Below, one piece after another: positions 33,310-43,300 of a stretch of DNA of 64,000 nt. Origin of the DNA: Pseudomonas sp. DY-1. GTDB taxonomy: Bacteria > Pseudomonadota > Gammaproteobacteria > Pseudomonadales > Pseudomonadaceae. The notes under the pieces are model-generated. The model saw only the letters and a program-made list of their open reading frames with translations, did not search any database and was not told the origin of the DNA. A program made the position numbers and the translations under genes. The stretch's first letter is position 1; the number at the start of each line of letters is the position of its first letter. The DNA lies in the NCBI RefSeq assembly GCF_003626975.1, contig NZ_CP032616.1, positions 5,804,001-5,868,000 on the forward strand, in the 5' to 3' direction.

Positions 33310-34473
33310 TCAGAGCGCGCACTGGGTCGCGTAACTGTCCACCTGGGCCTTGGCGATGGTCTTCACCGGCACTTCGGCGAGCTTGCCGTCGGCGCCGGCC
33401 TGGACCTTGAGCAGGTGCCAGTCGATCACCGCATGCTGGTTGCTACCGAAGCGGAAGTCGCCACGTACCGAGTCGAAGCGGGCATCGCGCAGGGCCGCGC
33501 GGAAGGCGTCGGCGTCCTTGAGGTCGCCGTTGGTGGCCTTGAGTGCCGAGCCGATCAGGCGCGCGGTGTCGTAGCCCTGGGCGGCATACATGGTCGGCGC
33601 GCGGTTGTACTTCTCGGTGAAGGCCCTGATGAAGGCCTGGTTGGCCGGGTTGTCGGACTGCGGGTTCCAGCCGCTGACCACGTTGACGCCCTCGGCCACG
33701 TTGCCGGTGGCGGCGAGCATGCGTTCATCCATGGAGAACACCGGCACCACCATCGGAATGCTCTTCGACAGGCCCGAGCTGCCGTACTGCTTGGCGAAGT
33801 TGATGCCTGCACCACCCGGGTGGAACTGGAACACGGCGTCCGGGTTCAGCGAGCGGATGCGCGCCAGTTCCACGGAGAAGTCCAGTTGGTTGAGCTTGGT
33901 GTAGATCTCGGTGACTTCGCCCTTGAAGGTGCGCTTGAACCCGGCCAGCGCATCGCGACCGGCCTGGTAGTTGGGCGCCAGGATGACCATCTTCGTGTAG
34001 CCCAGGTCGTTGGCGGCAACGCCGGCCATCTCATGGGGCACATCGTTCTGGTAGGAGGCAGCGAAGTAGTTCGGCTTGCACTGCGCGCCGGCAAGGTTGG
34101 ACGGTGCGGCGTTGGTGCTGATGTAGAAACGGTCGCCCTGGGTGGCACCGTTAACCACGGCGGCCAGCACGTTGGAGAACATCACGCCGGTGTAGAGGGA
34201 GATGCCATCCAGGCTCATGCGGTCGATGATCTGCTTGCCCTTGGCGGGTTGCAGGCCGTCGTCCTCGACCACCAGTTCCACCGGCACGCCGCCGAGCTTG
34301 CCGCCTTCCTGGTCCATGGCCAGGCGGAAGGCGTCGCGGGCGTCCTCGCCGAGGTAACCGGCCGGGGTCGAAAGTGTGGTGATGAAGCCGATGCGCACAG
34401 GTTCCTGTGCCAGGGCGGGAAGGGAAGAGGCCAGTGCGGCCCCGAGCATCGCAAGGTTCAGAGTCGTTTTCAT
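33310..34473 (-). CDS. LivK-like periplasmic binding protein (second system)
   Basis: A 387-residue type-I binding protein with a Sec signal (MKTTLNLAMLGAALASSLPALAQ) and mature start EPVRIGFITTLSTPAGYLGEDARDAFRLAMDQEGGKLGG. It is the first gene of the second Liv operon, next to antABC transcribed in the same direction. Wording of this type is seen in aromatic-acid receptors, so anthranilate or a benzoate-like ligand is plausible but unproven. Confidence 0.88.
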   Translation of the reverse strand: MKTTLNLAMLGAALASSLPALAQEPVRIGFITTLSTPAGYLGEDARDAFRLAMDQEGGKLGGVPVELVVEDDGLQPAKGKQIIDRMSLDGISLYTGVMFSNVLAAVVNGATQGDRFYISTNAAPSNLAGAQCKPNYFAASYQNDVPHEMAGVAANDLGYTKMVILAPNYQAGRDALAGFKRTFKGEVTEIYTKLNQLDFSVELARIRSLNPDAVFQFHPGGAGINFAKQYGSSGLSKSIPMVVPVFSMDERMLAATGNVAEGVNVVSGWNPQSDNPANQAFIRAFTEKYNRAPTMYAAQGYDTARLIGSALKATNGDLKDADAFRAALRDARFDSVRGDFRFGSNQHAVIDWHLLKVQAGADGKLAEVPVKTIAKAQVDSYATQCAL

Positions 34474-34576
34474 GGTTACCGCCTTGGTTACGCAGTGCCG
34501 TCGTGACCCGGCCTGCTAGTTGTTGTGTGGGCAGTTGGTGAAGCGGGTGGAGCGTATTTGTTGTTTTGTGTGCCGC

Positions 34577-34634
34577 CGTAGGCGCGAGCTTGCCAGCAGC
34601 GCACCGCGCATTCGCCAGCAAGCTGGCTCCTACA
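34577..34634. repeat. REP element between ant and Liv operons
   Basis: cgtaggcgcgagcttgccagc pairs imperfectly with gccagcaagctggctccta around a central gcgc loop, close to the 3' end of antC. Confidence 0.6.
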
Positions 34635-34659
34635 AAGGGGCCTGCGTTTGGGACGAGCC

Positions 34660-35685
34660 TCAGGTATTGCTCTCGGTGAACTTCTCGAAATACAGGTGGC
34701 CGTTGTCGATGCCGTTTTCCGTGAGCCAGGTCTTCACCGACTCGACCATCGGCGGGGGGCCGCAGAGGTACATGTCGAAGGGGGCTTCGCGCAGGGCCGC
34801 TGCATCGAAGTGCTTCGCTACGTAACCGCGCTTACCGTCCCAGTCCTGGCCTTCGTCGCTGATCACCGGGGTGAAACTGAAGTCCGGGATGCGCGCGGCA
34901 TAGTTCTGGATGCGCTCCAGCTCGCAGAGGTCCGCTACCTGGCGCACGCCATAGAACAGGTGTACCGGCTGTCCGCAGCCGCCGTTCGCGGCGATATCGT
35001 CGAGCATGCCGAGGAAGGCGGAGAGGCCGGTGCCGCCGGCCACCATCAGCAGCGGTTTTTCGATGTGGCGCATGTAGAAGGCACCCAGCGGGGCTTCGAA
35101 GCGGATCTCGTCACCCACCTTGCAGCGTTCGCGGATGTAGTTGCTCATCACCCCGTCCGGCAGCAGGCGGATGAGGAACTGCAGCTTGTTCTCCGCGTTC
35201 GGTCGGTTGGCGAAGGAGTAGGAGCGTTTCGAGTCCGTGCCCGGTACCTGCAGGCGGGCGTACTGTCCCGGCAGGAAGTCCAGGTGCTGGCCGTCGATGC
35301 CGGCATCCAGGTGGAGGATGGCGGTGGTCGGCGACACCTGCTCCACAAAGGTGACCACGCCACGCTCTTGCACCGGCCGCGCCGCGCTGCAGAGCGATGA
35401 GGCGAAATCGAAGTAGAACGAGGCATCGGACTGCACACGGGTCTGGCAGGTGAGCATCCTGCGCTGCTCCAGGTCCTTGGCCGACAAGGCTTCTTCGTCC
35501 ACGTAGTCCATTGCGTAGCGGCCAGATTCGCAGCGGCCCATGCAGGTGCCGCAGACACCCTCGCGGCAGTCCAGCGGAATGTTGATGCCGTTACGCAGGG
35601 CGGCGTCGAGCAGGATCTCGTTGCCCTGCACGGGGAAGAACAGGGTTTTGCCATCGGCAAAACTGAAGGCGACCTTGTGATTCAT
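34660..35685 (-). CDS. antC: Anthranilate 1,2-dioxygenase reductase
   Basis: A 341-residue electron-transfer protein. An N-terminal plant-type [2Fe-2S] domain has C40, C45 and C48 in CREGVCGTCMGRC and a fourth Cys in MLTCQT. The flavin domain has KRSYSFANRP and the NADH domain VAGGTGLSAFLGML and YLCGPPPM. It passes electrons from NADH to AntAB. The ATG at 35685 is chosen since MNHKVAFSFADGKTLFF is the natural ferredoxin start; upstream frame overlaps antB. It follows antB by 19 bp. Confidence 0.92.
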   Translation of the reverse strand: MNHKVAFSFADGKTLFFPVQGNEILLDAALRNGINIPLDCREGVCGTCMGRCESGRYAMDYVDEEALSAKDLEQRRMLTCQTRVQSDASFYFDFASSLCSAARPVQERGVVTFVEQVSPTTAILHLDAGIDGQHLDFLPGQYARLQVPGTDSKRSYSFANRPNAENKLQFLIRLLPDGVMSNYIRERCKVGDEIRFEAPLGAFYMRHIEKPLLMVAGGTGLSAFLGMLDDIAANGGCGQPVHLFYGVRQVADLCELERIQNYAARIPDFSFTPVISDEGQDWDGKRGYVAKHFDAAALREAPFDMYLCGPPPMVESVKTWLTENGIDNGHLYFEKFTESNT

Positions 35686-35704
35686 GGCGCATGCATCCGG
35701 GCAA

Positions 35705-36196
35705 TCAGAGGTGGTAGAAGTCGAGCACCGAGTTGATGGTGTCGTTGAGCAGGACCATGTGCTTGCGGGTGATCTTCCAACTCTCGCCGCTGGGCTTGAG
35801 GTGGTAGGTCGCATGGCCAAAGAAGTGCTCGGCCTGGCCCAGGCGGTAGTACAGGGTCTGCCAGCCGGCCGTCACTTCGAGCTGACCGTCTTCGCGCTCG
35901 GTGATGCGCACATTGCTGATCTGGTGCAGGGTGCGCGGCATCGGGATGGTCGAGGCGGCCTTGCCGGTGCGGATGCGGAACACGCGGTCTTCCAGGCCCG
36001 AGCGGTTGCTGTAGTAGATCAGCGACATGCCGCGTTTCGGGTCGGTGGTGTACTGGTGCTCGGACTCCCACTGCGGCAGGTGGTACTCGCACTGCTCGTC
36101 GAACAGGTCCAGGTAGGCGTCCCAGTCCTGGGCGTCGCACAGGGCGGACTTGCGATAGAGGAATTGTTCGATCTGGTATTGCAGCTGCGAGTTCAT
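35705..36196 (-). CDS. antB: Anthranilate 1,2-dioxygenase small subunit
   Basis: A 163-residue beta subunit (MNSQLQYQIEQFLYRKSALCDAQDWDAYLDLFDEQCEYHLPQW) of the ring-hydroxylating dioxygenase, of normal length. Segment NRSGLEDRVFRIRTGKAAST is typical of the benzoate/anthranilate group. Its start overlaps the antA stop by 4 bp (ATGA). Confidence 0.92.
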   Translation of the reverse strand: MNSQLQYQIEQFLYRKSALCDAQDWDAYLDLFDEQCEYHLPQWESEHQYTTDPKRGMSLIYYSNRSGLEDRVFRIRTGKAASTIPMPRTLHQISNVRITEREDGQLEVTAGWQTLYYRLGQAEHFFGHATYHLKPSGESWKITRKHMVLLNDTINSVLDFYHL

Positions 36197-37587
36197 GCCT
36201 GCACCTCCTGCAGTTTCAGGGCTTTCTGGTCCAGACCCTGGAGCAGGAACCGCTGCCAGTTGCTGTGCTGGTTCACGTACAGGCCTTCATGGGTGAATTC
36301 GGTGCCGGTCATCACCGGGGCGATGCCCAGGGTCTGGCTGTTCGGCGTGGCGCCGGTGACCCACTTGCCGTAGCCGCGGGAGATGTCGCTCCAGCGCTCC
36401 AGGCGCCCCTGGAAGCCGCGTTGCTGTTCGCGGAATTCCACCAGGTCGTCGGGGGTGCCGAGGCCGGAGACGTTGAAGAAGTCCTCGAACTGGCGGATGC
36501 GGCTCTCACGGTCGGCGTCGGATTCGCCCTTCACGCCAATGCACTGGCTGATGATCTCGGTCTTGTTCCAGGCCACCGGGCGCACGATGCGCAGCTGGGA
36601 GCTGATCTGGTCCATGAAGAACAGGCTGGGGTAGATGTTCAGGTTGCGCAGGCGGTGCATCATCCACTCCGCCTTGGCCTGGCCGTGCTCCTGCACCAGG
36701 CGCGGCATTACGGTGGCGTAGCCGGGACGCACGGTTGGGTTGGGCATGTCGCTGAACAGCACGCTGTGTCCGTTGTTGAAGGAGAACCAGCCATCGTCGG
36801 TCTCGGCATCGCCGGCGCCGAGCTTGCTGTAGTCCAGCGTGCTGCTGGCGCCACCCTTGGCGGCGTTGACCTGCTGGCGATGTTGCACGGTGGCCACGTA
36901 GTTGTAGTGCACGGTGCTGACGTGATAGCCGTCCAGGCCGTTCTCGTTCTGCAGCTTCCAGTTGCCGTCGAAGGTGTAGGTGGACTTGCCCGGCAGCACT
37001 TCCAGCTCGCCGGTGGGCGACTGGGCGACCATCATGTCGAAGAACACCTTGGCGTCGCCGAGGAAGTCTTCCAGGCTGTCGGTGCCCGTGACGTCGAGGC
37101 TGATGAAGACGAAGCCCTTGTAGCTTTCGATGCGCGCCTTCTTCAGTCCTCGGGTGGCCTTGTCGAAGCCTTCCGGGTATTCGCCAGGTGCCTTCACCTT
37201 CACCAGGCGGCCGTCGCTCTTGTAGCACCAGGCGTGGAAGGGGCAGGTGAAGGTGGACTGGTTGCCCTTGCCGACGCGCGTGAGGGTGGCGCCGCGATGC
37301 TGGCAGGCGTTGATCAGGGCGTTCAGCGCGCCATTGCCGTCACGGGTGATGATCATCGGCTGGCGGCCGGCGCGCATCGTCATGAAGTCGTGGACGTTGG
37401 GGATCTCGCTCTCGTGGCAGGCGTAGATCCAGTTCTTCTCGAAGATCAGCTCCATCTCCAGGTCGAACAGGTCCGGCTCGGTGAACATGTCCCGGGCAAT
37501 GCGGTACACGCCTTCGGCCGGACGGAAGTCCAGGCAGCCGCTGACGTACTCTCTCCACTGCGCAACGTTTTTATTCGAAGTATTCAT
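36193..37587 (-). CDS. antA: Anthranilate 1,2-dioxygenase large subunit
   Basis: Catalytic alpha subunit that converts anthranilate to catechol with release of CO2 and ammonia. The 464-residue protein has Rieske ligands C95-x-H97 and C115-x2-H118 (CQHRG, CPFHAW) and the mononuclear iron segment NENGLDGYHVSTVHYNY. The ATG at 37587 after gaaggtgcc is favoured over an in-frame ATG six codons upstream. AntA/BenA-type wording and the neighbouring antBC and AraC gene support anthranilate; benzoate dioxygenase is the main alternative, but benD is absent. Confidence 0.9.
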   Translation of the reverse strand: MNTSNKNVAQWREYVSGCLDFRPAEGVYRIARDMFTEPDLFDLEMELIFEKNWIYACHESEIPNVHDFMTMRAGRQPMIITRDGNGALNALINACQHRGATLTRVGKGNQSTFTCPFHAWCYKSDGRLVKVKAPGEYPEGFDKATRGLKKARIESYKGFVFISLDVTGTDSLEDFLGDAKVFFDMMVAQSPTGELEVLPGKSTYTFDGNWKLQNENGLDGYHVSTVHYNYVATVQHRQQVNAAKGGASSTLDYSKLGAGDAETDDGWFSFNNGHSVLFSDMPNPTVRPGYATVMPRLVQEHGQAKAEWMMHRLRNLNIYPSLFFMDQISSQLRIVRPVAWNKTEIISQCIGVKGESDADRESRIRQFEDFFNVSGLGTPDDLVEFREQQRGFQGRLERWSDISRGYGKWVTGATPNSQTLGIAPVMTGTEFTHEGLYVNQHSNWQRFLLQGLDQKALKLQEVQA

Positions 37588-37652
37588 GGGTGGCACCTTC
37601 CACATCGGGCGAAACAGTGGAGGTCATTAGAAGGAGCCGGGACTTCCCCGGT

Positions 37653-37674
37653 CTATCCGTTTGGTTGGCAAAGA
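37653..37674. promoter_or_regulatory. Partial AntR-type site (half repeat)
   Basis: CTATCCG (37653-37659) followed by GTTGGCAAAGA (37664-37674) copies the left half and middle of the repeated motif in this intergenic region, but the second CTATCCG is missing. It lies 66 bp upstream of antA. Confidence 0.4.
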
Positions 37675-37758
37675 CGCGCCGAAAATTTTGTGTCCCGGTT
37701 GCAGGCCAGAGAGCAGACGGGGCGGGGTTTCCAGCGGATTTCGGGCGGCCGGAAAAAG

Positions 37759-37787
37759 CGGATAGCCTTTGTCCAGGGAGCGGATAG
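37759..37787 (-). promoter_or_regulatory. Candidate AntR operator facing antA
   Basis: On the minus strand this reads CTATCCG-N15-CTATCCG with 22-bp periodicity (two helical turns), the layout expected for an AraC/XylS-family monomer pair. It points toward antA, 172 bp upstream of its start, while the copies at 37928 and 38191 point the other way. Confidence 0.6.
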
Positions 37788-37927
37788 CGACGAGGCTCTG
37801 AAGGGGAGTTGAATCCACTCTGTCGGCAGGTTGGCGGGGCGCGGTAACGGCCGCCTGGCCTGGATTGGCCCGAGGTAACGCAAAGTCGTGGAAATTGCGG
37901 ATGGCTAGCCGATTCGTTCGCTGCGCG

Positions 37928-37956
37928 CTATCCGAAAAGTTGGCAAAGACTATCCG
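37928..37956 (+). promoter_or_regulatory. Candidate AntR operator facing antR
   Basis: CTATCCG at 37928-37934 and 37950-37956 with GTTGGCAAAG between them, the best plus-strand copy of the motif, about 370 bp upstream of the antR start. Confidence 0.55.
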
Positions 37957-38190
37957 CCGGTGCTGCGCGGGTAACCCTTCGCCTGCGCGCCCTTCCCACG
38001 TCAGGTAACACTGGGGTGCTTTACCTGTCTGGCGGTGCTTCATCGAGTGGCGCCGGTGACGGTGGCCAACGCGCGCATCGAAGTGTTGCTGCGCGTGCTT
38101 CAGCGCGTGGCAGCAAGGCTCTGGGATGAGGCGTCCAGACGCGCGGTCTGGTTCTTTGAAGTGACCCGTCCGGGGGATCGAGGAACGGTT

Positions 38191-38219
38191 CTATCCGGAA
38201 AGTTGGCCAATGCTATCCT
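38191..38219 (+). promoter_or_regulatory. Candidate AntR operator near antR
   Basis: CTATCCG (38191-38197) and CTATCCT (38213-38219) with GTTGGCCAA between, same 22-bp period, 110 bp upstream of the antR ATG. The rest of the 741-bp antA-antR gap holds no convincing gene. Confidence 0.55.
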
Positions 38220-38328
38220 CGTTTTCTGCTCTTCGAAGGATCGTGCTGGCGTGGCATGGAGCTTGCGTGCTTTAACTCGACGCGCCGCTAGAGCGCGCAT
38301 CTCCAATTGCCGTGTTGGGTGCCGCGTG

Positions 38329-39342
38329 ATGAGTACGAAGAACCATCTTCATTTTCGAGACATATCCGCCGATCGCTACGATCTGGCCGGAGCCCGTTCC
38401 TGGATGTCGAACATTTGCGGCCCCCACCACTTGAAGGTGGCGAAGCCTGAACGCATCCAGTTCCACCACAGCGGCAATGTGCTGCCCTCGATGTCCACGA
38501 CCCTGGGCTATGTGGAGTACGGCACCGACGTCACCATCGGCGTCGGCGAGGACATGAACCTCAATTGCTACAGCCTCAGCCTGCCGCTCTGCGGTGAACA
38601 GGAGCTGGCCAAGTCCGGGCGTCTGCTGCGTTCGGATCGCGACTGGGGGGTGATTGTCTCGCCCCACGAGCATCAGGAACTGACCATCGCCGGCGACTGC
38701 CACAAGTTGCAGGTAGCCATTCCCCGCGCGGCGATGCTGCAGACCCTGGAAGACCTGCTGCAACGCAGCGTGGATACTCCTCTGTGCTTCCAGGCCGAGA
38801 TGGACGCCGTGGATGGCGCGGCCGCGTCCTGGTGGCGCATGGCCCGGCACCTGATCGACGAGCTGGAGCGCAGCCGCGATCTCTACGGGCAGCTGTTCTT
38901 CACCCGTGACCTGGAAAGCGCGTTGATCAAGGGGCTGATCCTGGCGCAGCCGAACAACTATTCGGAAGAGCTGCGCGAACGCCTGGAGATAAAGCTGCCT
39001 CACTACCTGCTGCGTGCCCGTTCCTTCATCCAGGTCCACGCCCGCGAGGATATCTGCCTGGAGGACATCGAGCGGGCTGCCGGCGTTTCGCGCTTCAAGC
39101 TGTTCGAGGGCTTCAAGAAGTACTTCGGCCAGTCGCCCATGGCGTTCCTGAAAAAGCACCGGCTCACTGCAGTGCGCCAGGACATCCTCGAGGACCGTTC
39201 CCAGCGCAACATCTCGGCGATTGCCCTGGCCTGGGGCTTCAATCACCTCGGACGCTTCTCCAGCGAGTACCGCAAGCTGTTCGGCGAGACGCCCAGCGCC
39301 ACGGTGCAGCGCCTGGAAGCCCGGCGCGGCCACAGCCTCTGA
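38329..39342 (+). CDS. antR: AraC/XylS-family activator, AntR-like
   Basis: A 337-residue AraC-family regulator. The N-terminal AraC-binding-like sensor domain (residues 1-220) precedes the double helix-turn-helix with VHAREDICLEDIERAAGVSRFKLFEGFKKYFGQSPMAFLKKHRL and ISAIALAWGFNHLGRFSSEYRKLFGETPS. AntR activates antABC when anthranilate is present. It is divergent from antA with repeated operator-like sites between. The ATG at 38329 is chosen because upstream in-frame sequence lacks protein character and covers two of the operator copies. Confidence 0.88.
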   Translation: MSTKNHLHFRDISADRYDLAGARSWMSNICGPHHLKVAKPERIQFHHSGNVLPSMSTTLGYVEYGTDVTIGVGEDMNLNCYSLSLPLCGEQELAKSGRLLRSDRDWGVIVSPHEHQELTIAGDCHKLQVAIPRAAMLQTLEDLLQRSVDTPLCFQAEMDAVDGAAASWWRMARHLIDELERSRDLYGQLFFTRDLESALIKGLILAQPNNYSEELRERLEIKLPHYLLRARSFIQVHAREDICLEDIERAAGVSRFKLFEGFKKYFGQSPMAFLKKHRLTAVRQDILEDRSQRNISAIALAWGFNHLGRFSSEYRKLFGETPSATVQRLEARRGHSL

Positions 39343-39449
39343 GGCGGGGCCGTTCGTCGCCAACTCTTCGAGCGATTGTCGAGCGCACTTTCCGTCGGAC
39401 GACCAATAGGGCGAGTCCCTTATCAACGTCTGGTTCAGGAGTGCGCACC

Positions 39450-40187
39450 ATGAAGATCGACAAGCATCCCGTAGTTTCCCGAGAAGAATGGCTTCAGGCG
39501 CGCGAAGAGCTGCTGCGCAAGGAAAAAGCCTTCACCCGAGAGCGCGACAAACTCAGTGCCGAGCGGCGGGCGCTGCCTTGGGTACGAGTCGAGGAGATCT
39601 ATGCCTTCGAGGGGCCTGATGGCTGGGAAACCCTGGCCGACCTGTTCGATGGGCGCAGCACGCTGGTCATCTACCACTTCATGTTTGGACCCGGCTGGGA
39701 GGAGGGTTGCCCGGGCTGTTCCTTCCTCGCCGACCATATCGACGGGCCAAACCAGCACCTGAAGCACCACGACGTGACCCTGCTGTGCGTTTCACGTGCG
39801 CCTTTGCAGGAGTTCCAGGCCTTCCGCAAACGCATGGGCTGGAAGTTCAAGTGGGTGTCGTCCCATGGCGGCAGTTTCAACCGGGACTTCGGCGTGGCCG
39901 CCAGGCCCGAGGACATCGCCGCTGGCATTGCACGATACAACTACGGCACCAGCAAGGACCCGGGTGAGGACATGCCGGGGCTCAGCGTGTTCTATCGCAA
40001 CGAGGCGGGGGAAATCTTCCACACCTATTCCACCTATGCCCGTGGCCTCGACCTGCTGGTGGGCGCCTACAACTTCCTCGACCTGCTGCCCAAGGGACGG
40101 GACGAAGCGGAGATCATGGACTGGATGACCTACCACGACCGCTATGAGGACGAGCCCGTCAAGGTGCATAGCTGCTGTGCGGAGTAG
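39450..40187 (+). CDS. DUF899 thioredoxin-fold protein
   Basis: A 245-residue thioredoxin-like protein. It has the DUF899 hallmarks YHFMFGPGWEEGCPGCSFLADHID, with a C-x-x-C (CPGC) where a redox pair would be, and FKWVSSHGGSFNRDFGV. The C-terminus ends in a CC pair (HSCCAE). The function is unknown; a redox or peroxide role is possible. The ATG at 39450 follows cagga at 39436; an in-frame GTG at 39441 is less likely. No operon partner. Confidence 0.8.
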   Translation: MKIDKHPVVSREEWLQAREELLRKEKAFTRERDKLSAERRALPWVRVEEIYAFEGPDGWETLADLFDGRSTLVIYHFMFGPGWEEGCPGCSFLADHIDGPNQHLKHHDVTLLCVSRAPLQEFQAFRKRMGWKFKWVSSHGGSFNRDFGVAARPEDIAAGIARYNYGTSKDPGEDMPGLSVFYRNEAGEIFHTYSTYARGLDLLVGAYNFLDLLPKGRDEAEIMDWMTYHDRYEDEPVKVHSCCAE

Positions 40188-40198
40188 CCTCTCGCAAT

Positions 40199-40297
40199 TG
40201 TGGGGGTGAACTCATTTGCCAAGCAGACCGGAGGTCTGCCCTGGGGAGTGTCAGGGGGCAACTGCGTTGCCCTTGGCGAATGAATTCGCCCCTACAG
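40199..40297. repeat. Paired REP element
   Basis: tgtgggggtgaactcatttgcc pairs with ggcgaatgaattcgccccta, with inner ggcaactgcgttgccc and accggaggt stems. It sits between the convergent DUF899 and RND permease genes. Confidence 0.75.
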
Positions 40298-40310
40298 GAG
40301 GTTTACCGCC

Positions 40311-43300
40311 TCATGCCAGGGCCGCAGCGGTGGTTATCGGTTTTTCCTTCCGCAATACCAGCGCACACAGCGCCGGCAGGAACAGCAGGGTGAGCACTGT
40401 GCCCACCAGTACGCCACCGATCAGCACATAGGCCAGGGATGACCAGAACACCGAGAAGGTCAGCGGGATGAAGGCCAGCGCGGCAGCCAGGGCGGTGAGC
40501 AGCACTGGGCGGGCACGGCGGACGGTGGCTTCGATGATGGCCTCGCGCAGCGGTCGGCCGTGGGCCTGCTCCTGTTCTATCTGGTCGGTGAAGATCAGCG
40601 TGTTGCGCATCAGGATTCCGCCGATGCCGATCAGCGCCAGGATGGCATTGAAGCCGAACGGCTGGTTGAACAGCAGCAGTGCCGGCATGGCGCCGATCAG
40701 GCCCAAGGGCGCGGTGGCGAAGACCATGAACATCCGGCCGAAGGACCGCACCTGGAACATGATCACCACCAGGGTCAGCAAGATCATTACCGGGAACAGC
40801 ACGGCCAGCGCCTTGTTGGCCTTGGCGCTTTCTTCCACCGGGCCGCCGATGGTCACCTTGTAGCCTGCCGGCAGCTTGGCGATCAGTGGTTGCAGGTCGG
40901 CGAACACGGCCTTTTCCACATCCGGCGGCTGGGTGCCCTTGATGATGTCGGCGCGCACTTCGAAGGTGAGCTCGCGGTCGCGGCGCTTGAGGATGGGGTC
41001 TTCCATCACCGGCTGGAAGCGGCCCACCTGTTCCAGCGGCACCGAGACGCCGGCAGCGTTGGTAATGGTCAGGCCCTCGATACCGCCGAGGTTTTCCCGC
41101 TGGGTGTTTTGCGCACGGACCGTTACGGCCACGGTGCGGGTGCCTTCGCGGACTTCGGTCACCGGGTTGCCGGTAAGCAGGGCGTTGAGCTGGCTCTTCA
41201 CATCAACGGGTGTGAAGCCGAGCAGGCGCAGGCGGTCCTGGTCCAGTACCAGGCGATAGGAGCTGCTGCGCTCGCCCCAGTCGACGAAGGTGTCGCGGGT
41301 CTTGGGATTGGCGGCCACCACGGCGCGAACCTCTTCGCTGATCTGCCGCAGTTGGTCGAGGTTCGGACCGGAAACGCGGAACACGACCGGGAACGGCACT
41401 GGCGGGCCGAACACCAGCTGGGTGACACGTACCCGTGCGGAGGGGAATTCGCCAGCGGCGATGCGCGTCTGCATGCGTTCCCTGAGGGCGTCGCGGGCCT
41501 TGGAATCGGCGGTCTGCACGATGATCTTGGCAAACGCCGGGTCCGGCAGCTCGGGGTTAAGGGACAGGAAGAAACGTGGCGCACCACCACCCACGTAGGC
41601 GTCGACCAGTTTGGTCTGGGGCTCCTCCAGCAGGGCTTTCTCCACCTGGGCGACTACGGCTTCGGTCGCCTTGAAGGCACTGCCCGGTGGCATGTAGACC
41701 TCCACCAGTAGCTCGGAGCGGTCGGAATTGGGGAAGAATTGCTTCTTCACGATGCCCATTCCGAGGCCGCTGGCGACGAAGGCCAGCACCACCAGCACGG
41801 TGACCAGCTTGCGGTGGTTCACGCACCAGGTGATCAGGGCGCGCAGGCGCTGGTAGAGACGGGTGGCATAGAGCGCTTCATGGCCACCGGGTATGGGTTT
41901 GATCTTCGGCAGCAGCTTCACCCCCAGGTAGGGCGTGAAGAACACTGCCACCAGCCAGGAAGCGAGCAGGGCGAAGCCGACGATCCAGAAGATGTTTCCG
42001 GCGTACTCGCCCGCGCCGGACTTGGCGAAGCCCACCGGCAGGAAGCCGATGACGGTTACCAGGGTTCCGGTGAGCATGGGGGCGGCGGTGGAGGTCCATG
42101 CGAAGGTGGCGGCCTGCATGCGGTCGAGGCCTTCCTCCAGCTTCACTACCATCATCTCGATGGCGATGATGGCGTCGTCCACCAGCAGGCCCAGGGAGAG
42201 GATCAGCGCGCCGAGGGTGATCCGGTCGAACTCGCGCCCGGTCATCAGCATGATCACGAAGACGATGGACAGGGTCAGCGGTACGGCAGCAGCCACCACG
42301 AGACCGACGCGGAAGCCCAGGGCCAGCAGGCTGATCAGCATCACTACGCCCAGGGCGACGAAGAACTTGAGCATGAACTCGTTCACCGCGATGCGGATTT
42401 TCTCGGCCTGGTCGGAAACCTTGTCGAACGTGACGCCCAGCGGCAGCCCGGCGTGGATGCGGTCTTCCTCGGCCTGCAGGGACTTGTCCAGTTCAAGGCC
42501 GTTGAAGTGCGGGTCCATGATCACACCGAGCATCAGTGCCGGTTCGCCCTGGTGACGAATGCGATAGCTCGGCGGGTCCTCGTAGCCGCGCTTGACCGTG
42601 GCGACATCGGCGATGCGCAGCAGCTTGCCGTTGGCGTTGATCGGTACGTTCTCGATCAGTTTCAGGCTGTCGAAGGCGCCATCCAGGCGGATGTAGGCGC
42701 GCGGCCCGCTGGTTTCGACGAAACCTGCCGGGGCCACGCCGTTCTGCTTGCCCAGGGCTTCAAAGATCTGTTCGGGTTTCAGGCCGAGGGTGGCCAGACG
42801 TTGGTAGGAAAACTCGACGAAGATGCGCTGGGCCTGTTCACCGAGGATGTTGACCTTCTTGACGCCAGGCAGGTTGAGCAGACCCTGGCGCAGGTCCTCG
42901 GCCATCTGCACCAGCTGACGGTGGGGCAGTTGTTCGGCCTCCAGTGCATAGAGGGCGAAGTAGACGTCCGAATACTCGTCGTTGAAGAAGGGGCCGACCA
43001 CGCCTTGTGGAAGGCGCTTGGCTTCATCGGAGAGCTTCTTGCGGGTCTGGTAGAACAGCTGTTGGATGTCCCCCGGCCGGGTGGAGTCCTGGTACTGCAG
43101 CTTCATCGAGACGAAGCCGGGCTGGGCGATGGTTTCTACCCTGTCGTAGAAGTCCAGCTCCTGCAGGCGCTTCTCCAGGCGGTCTGCCACCTGCTCCTGC
43201 ATTTCCCGCGCAGTGGCGCCCGGCCAGGCGGCGGTAATGGTCATGGTCTTGACCGTGAAGGAGGGATCTTCGGCGCGGCCCAGCTTGCTGAAAGCGATGG

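Noticed and set aside
36193..37587. Benzoate dioxygenase (benA) instead of antA.
   Set aside because: The divergent AraC gene and repeated sites fit antR-antABC, and benD, expected after benABC, is absent.
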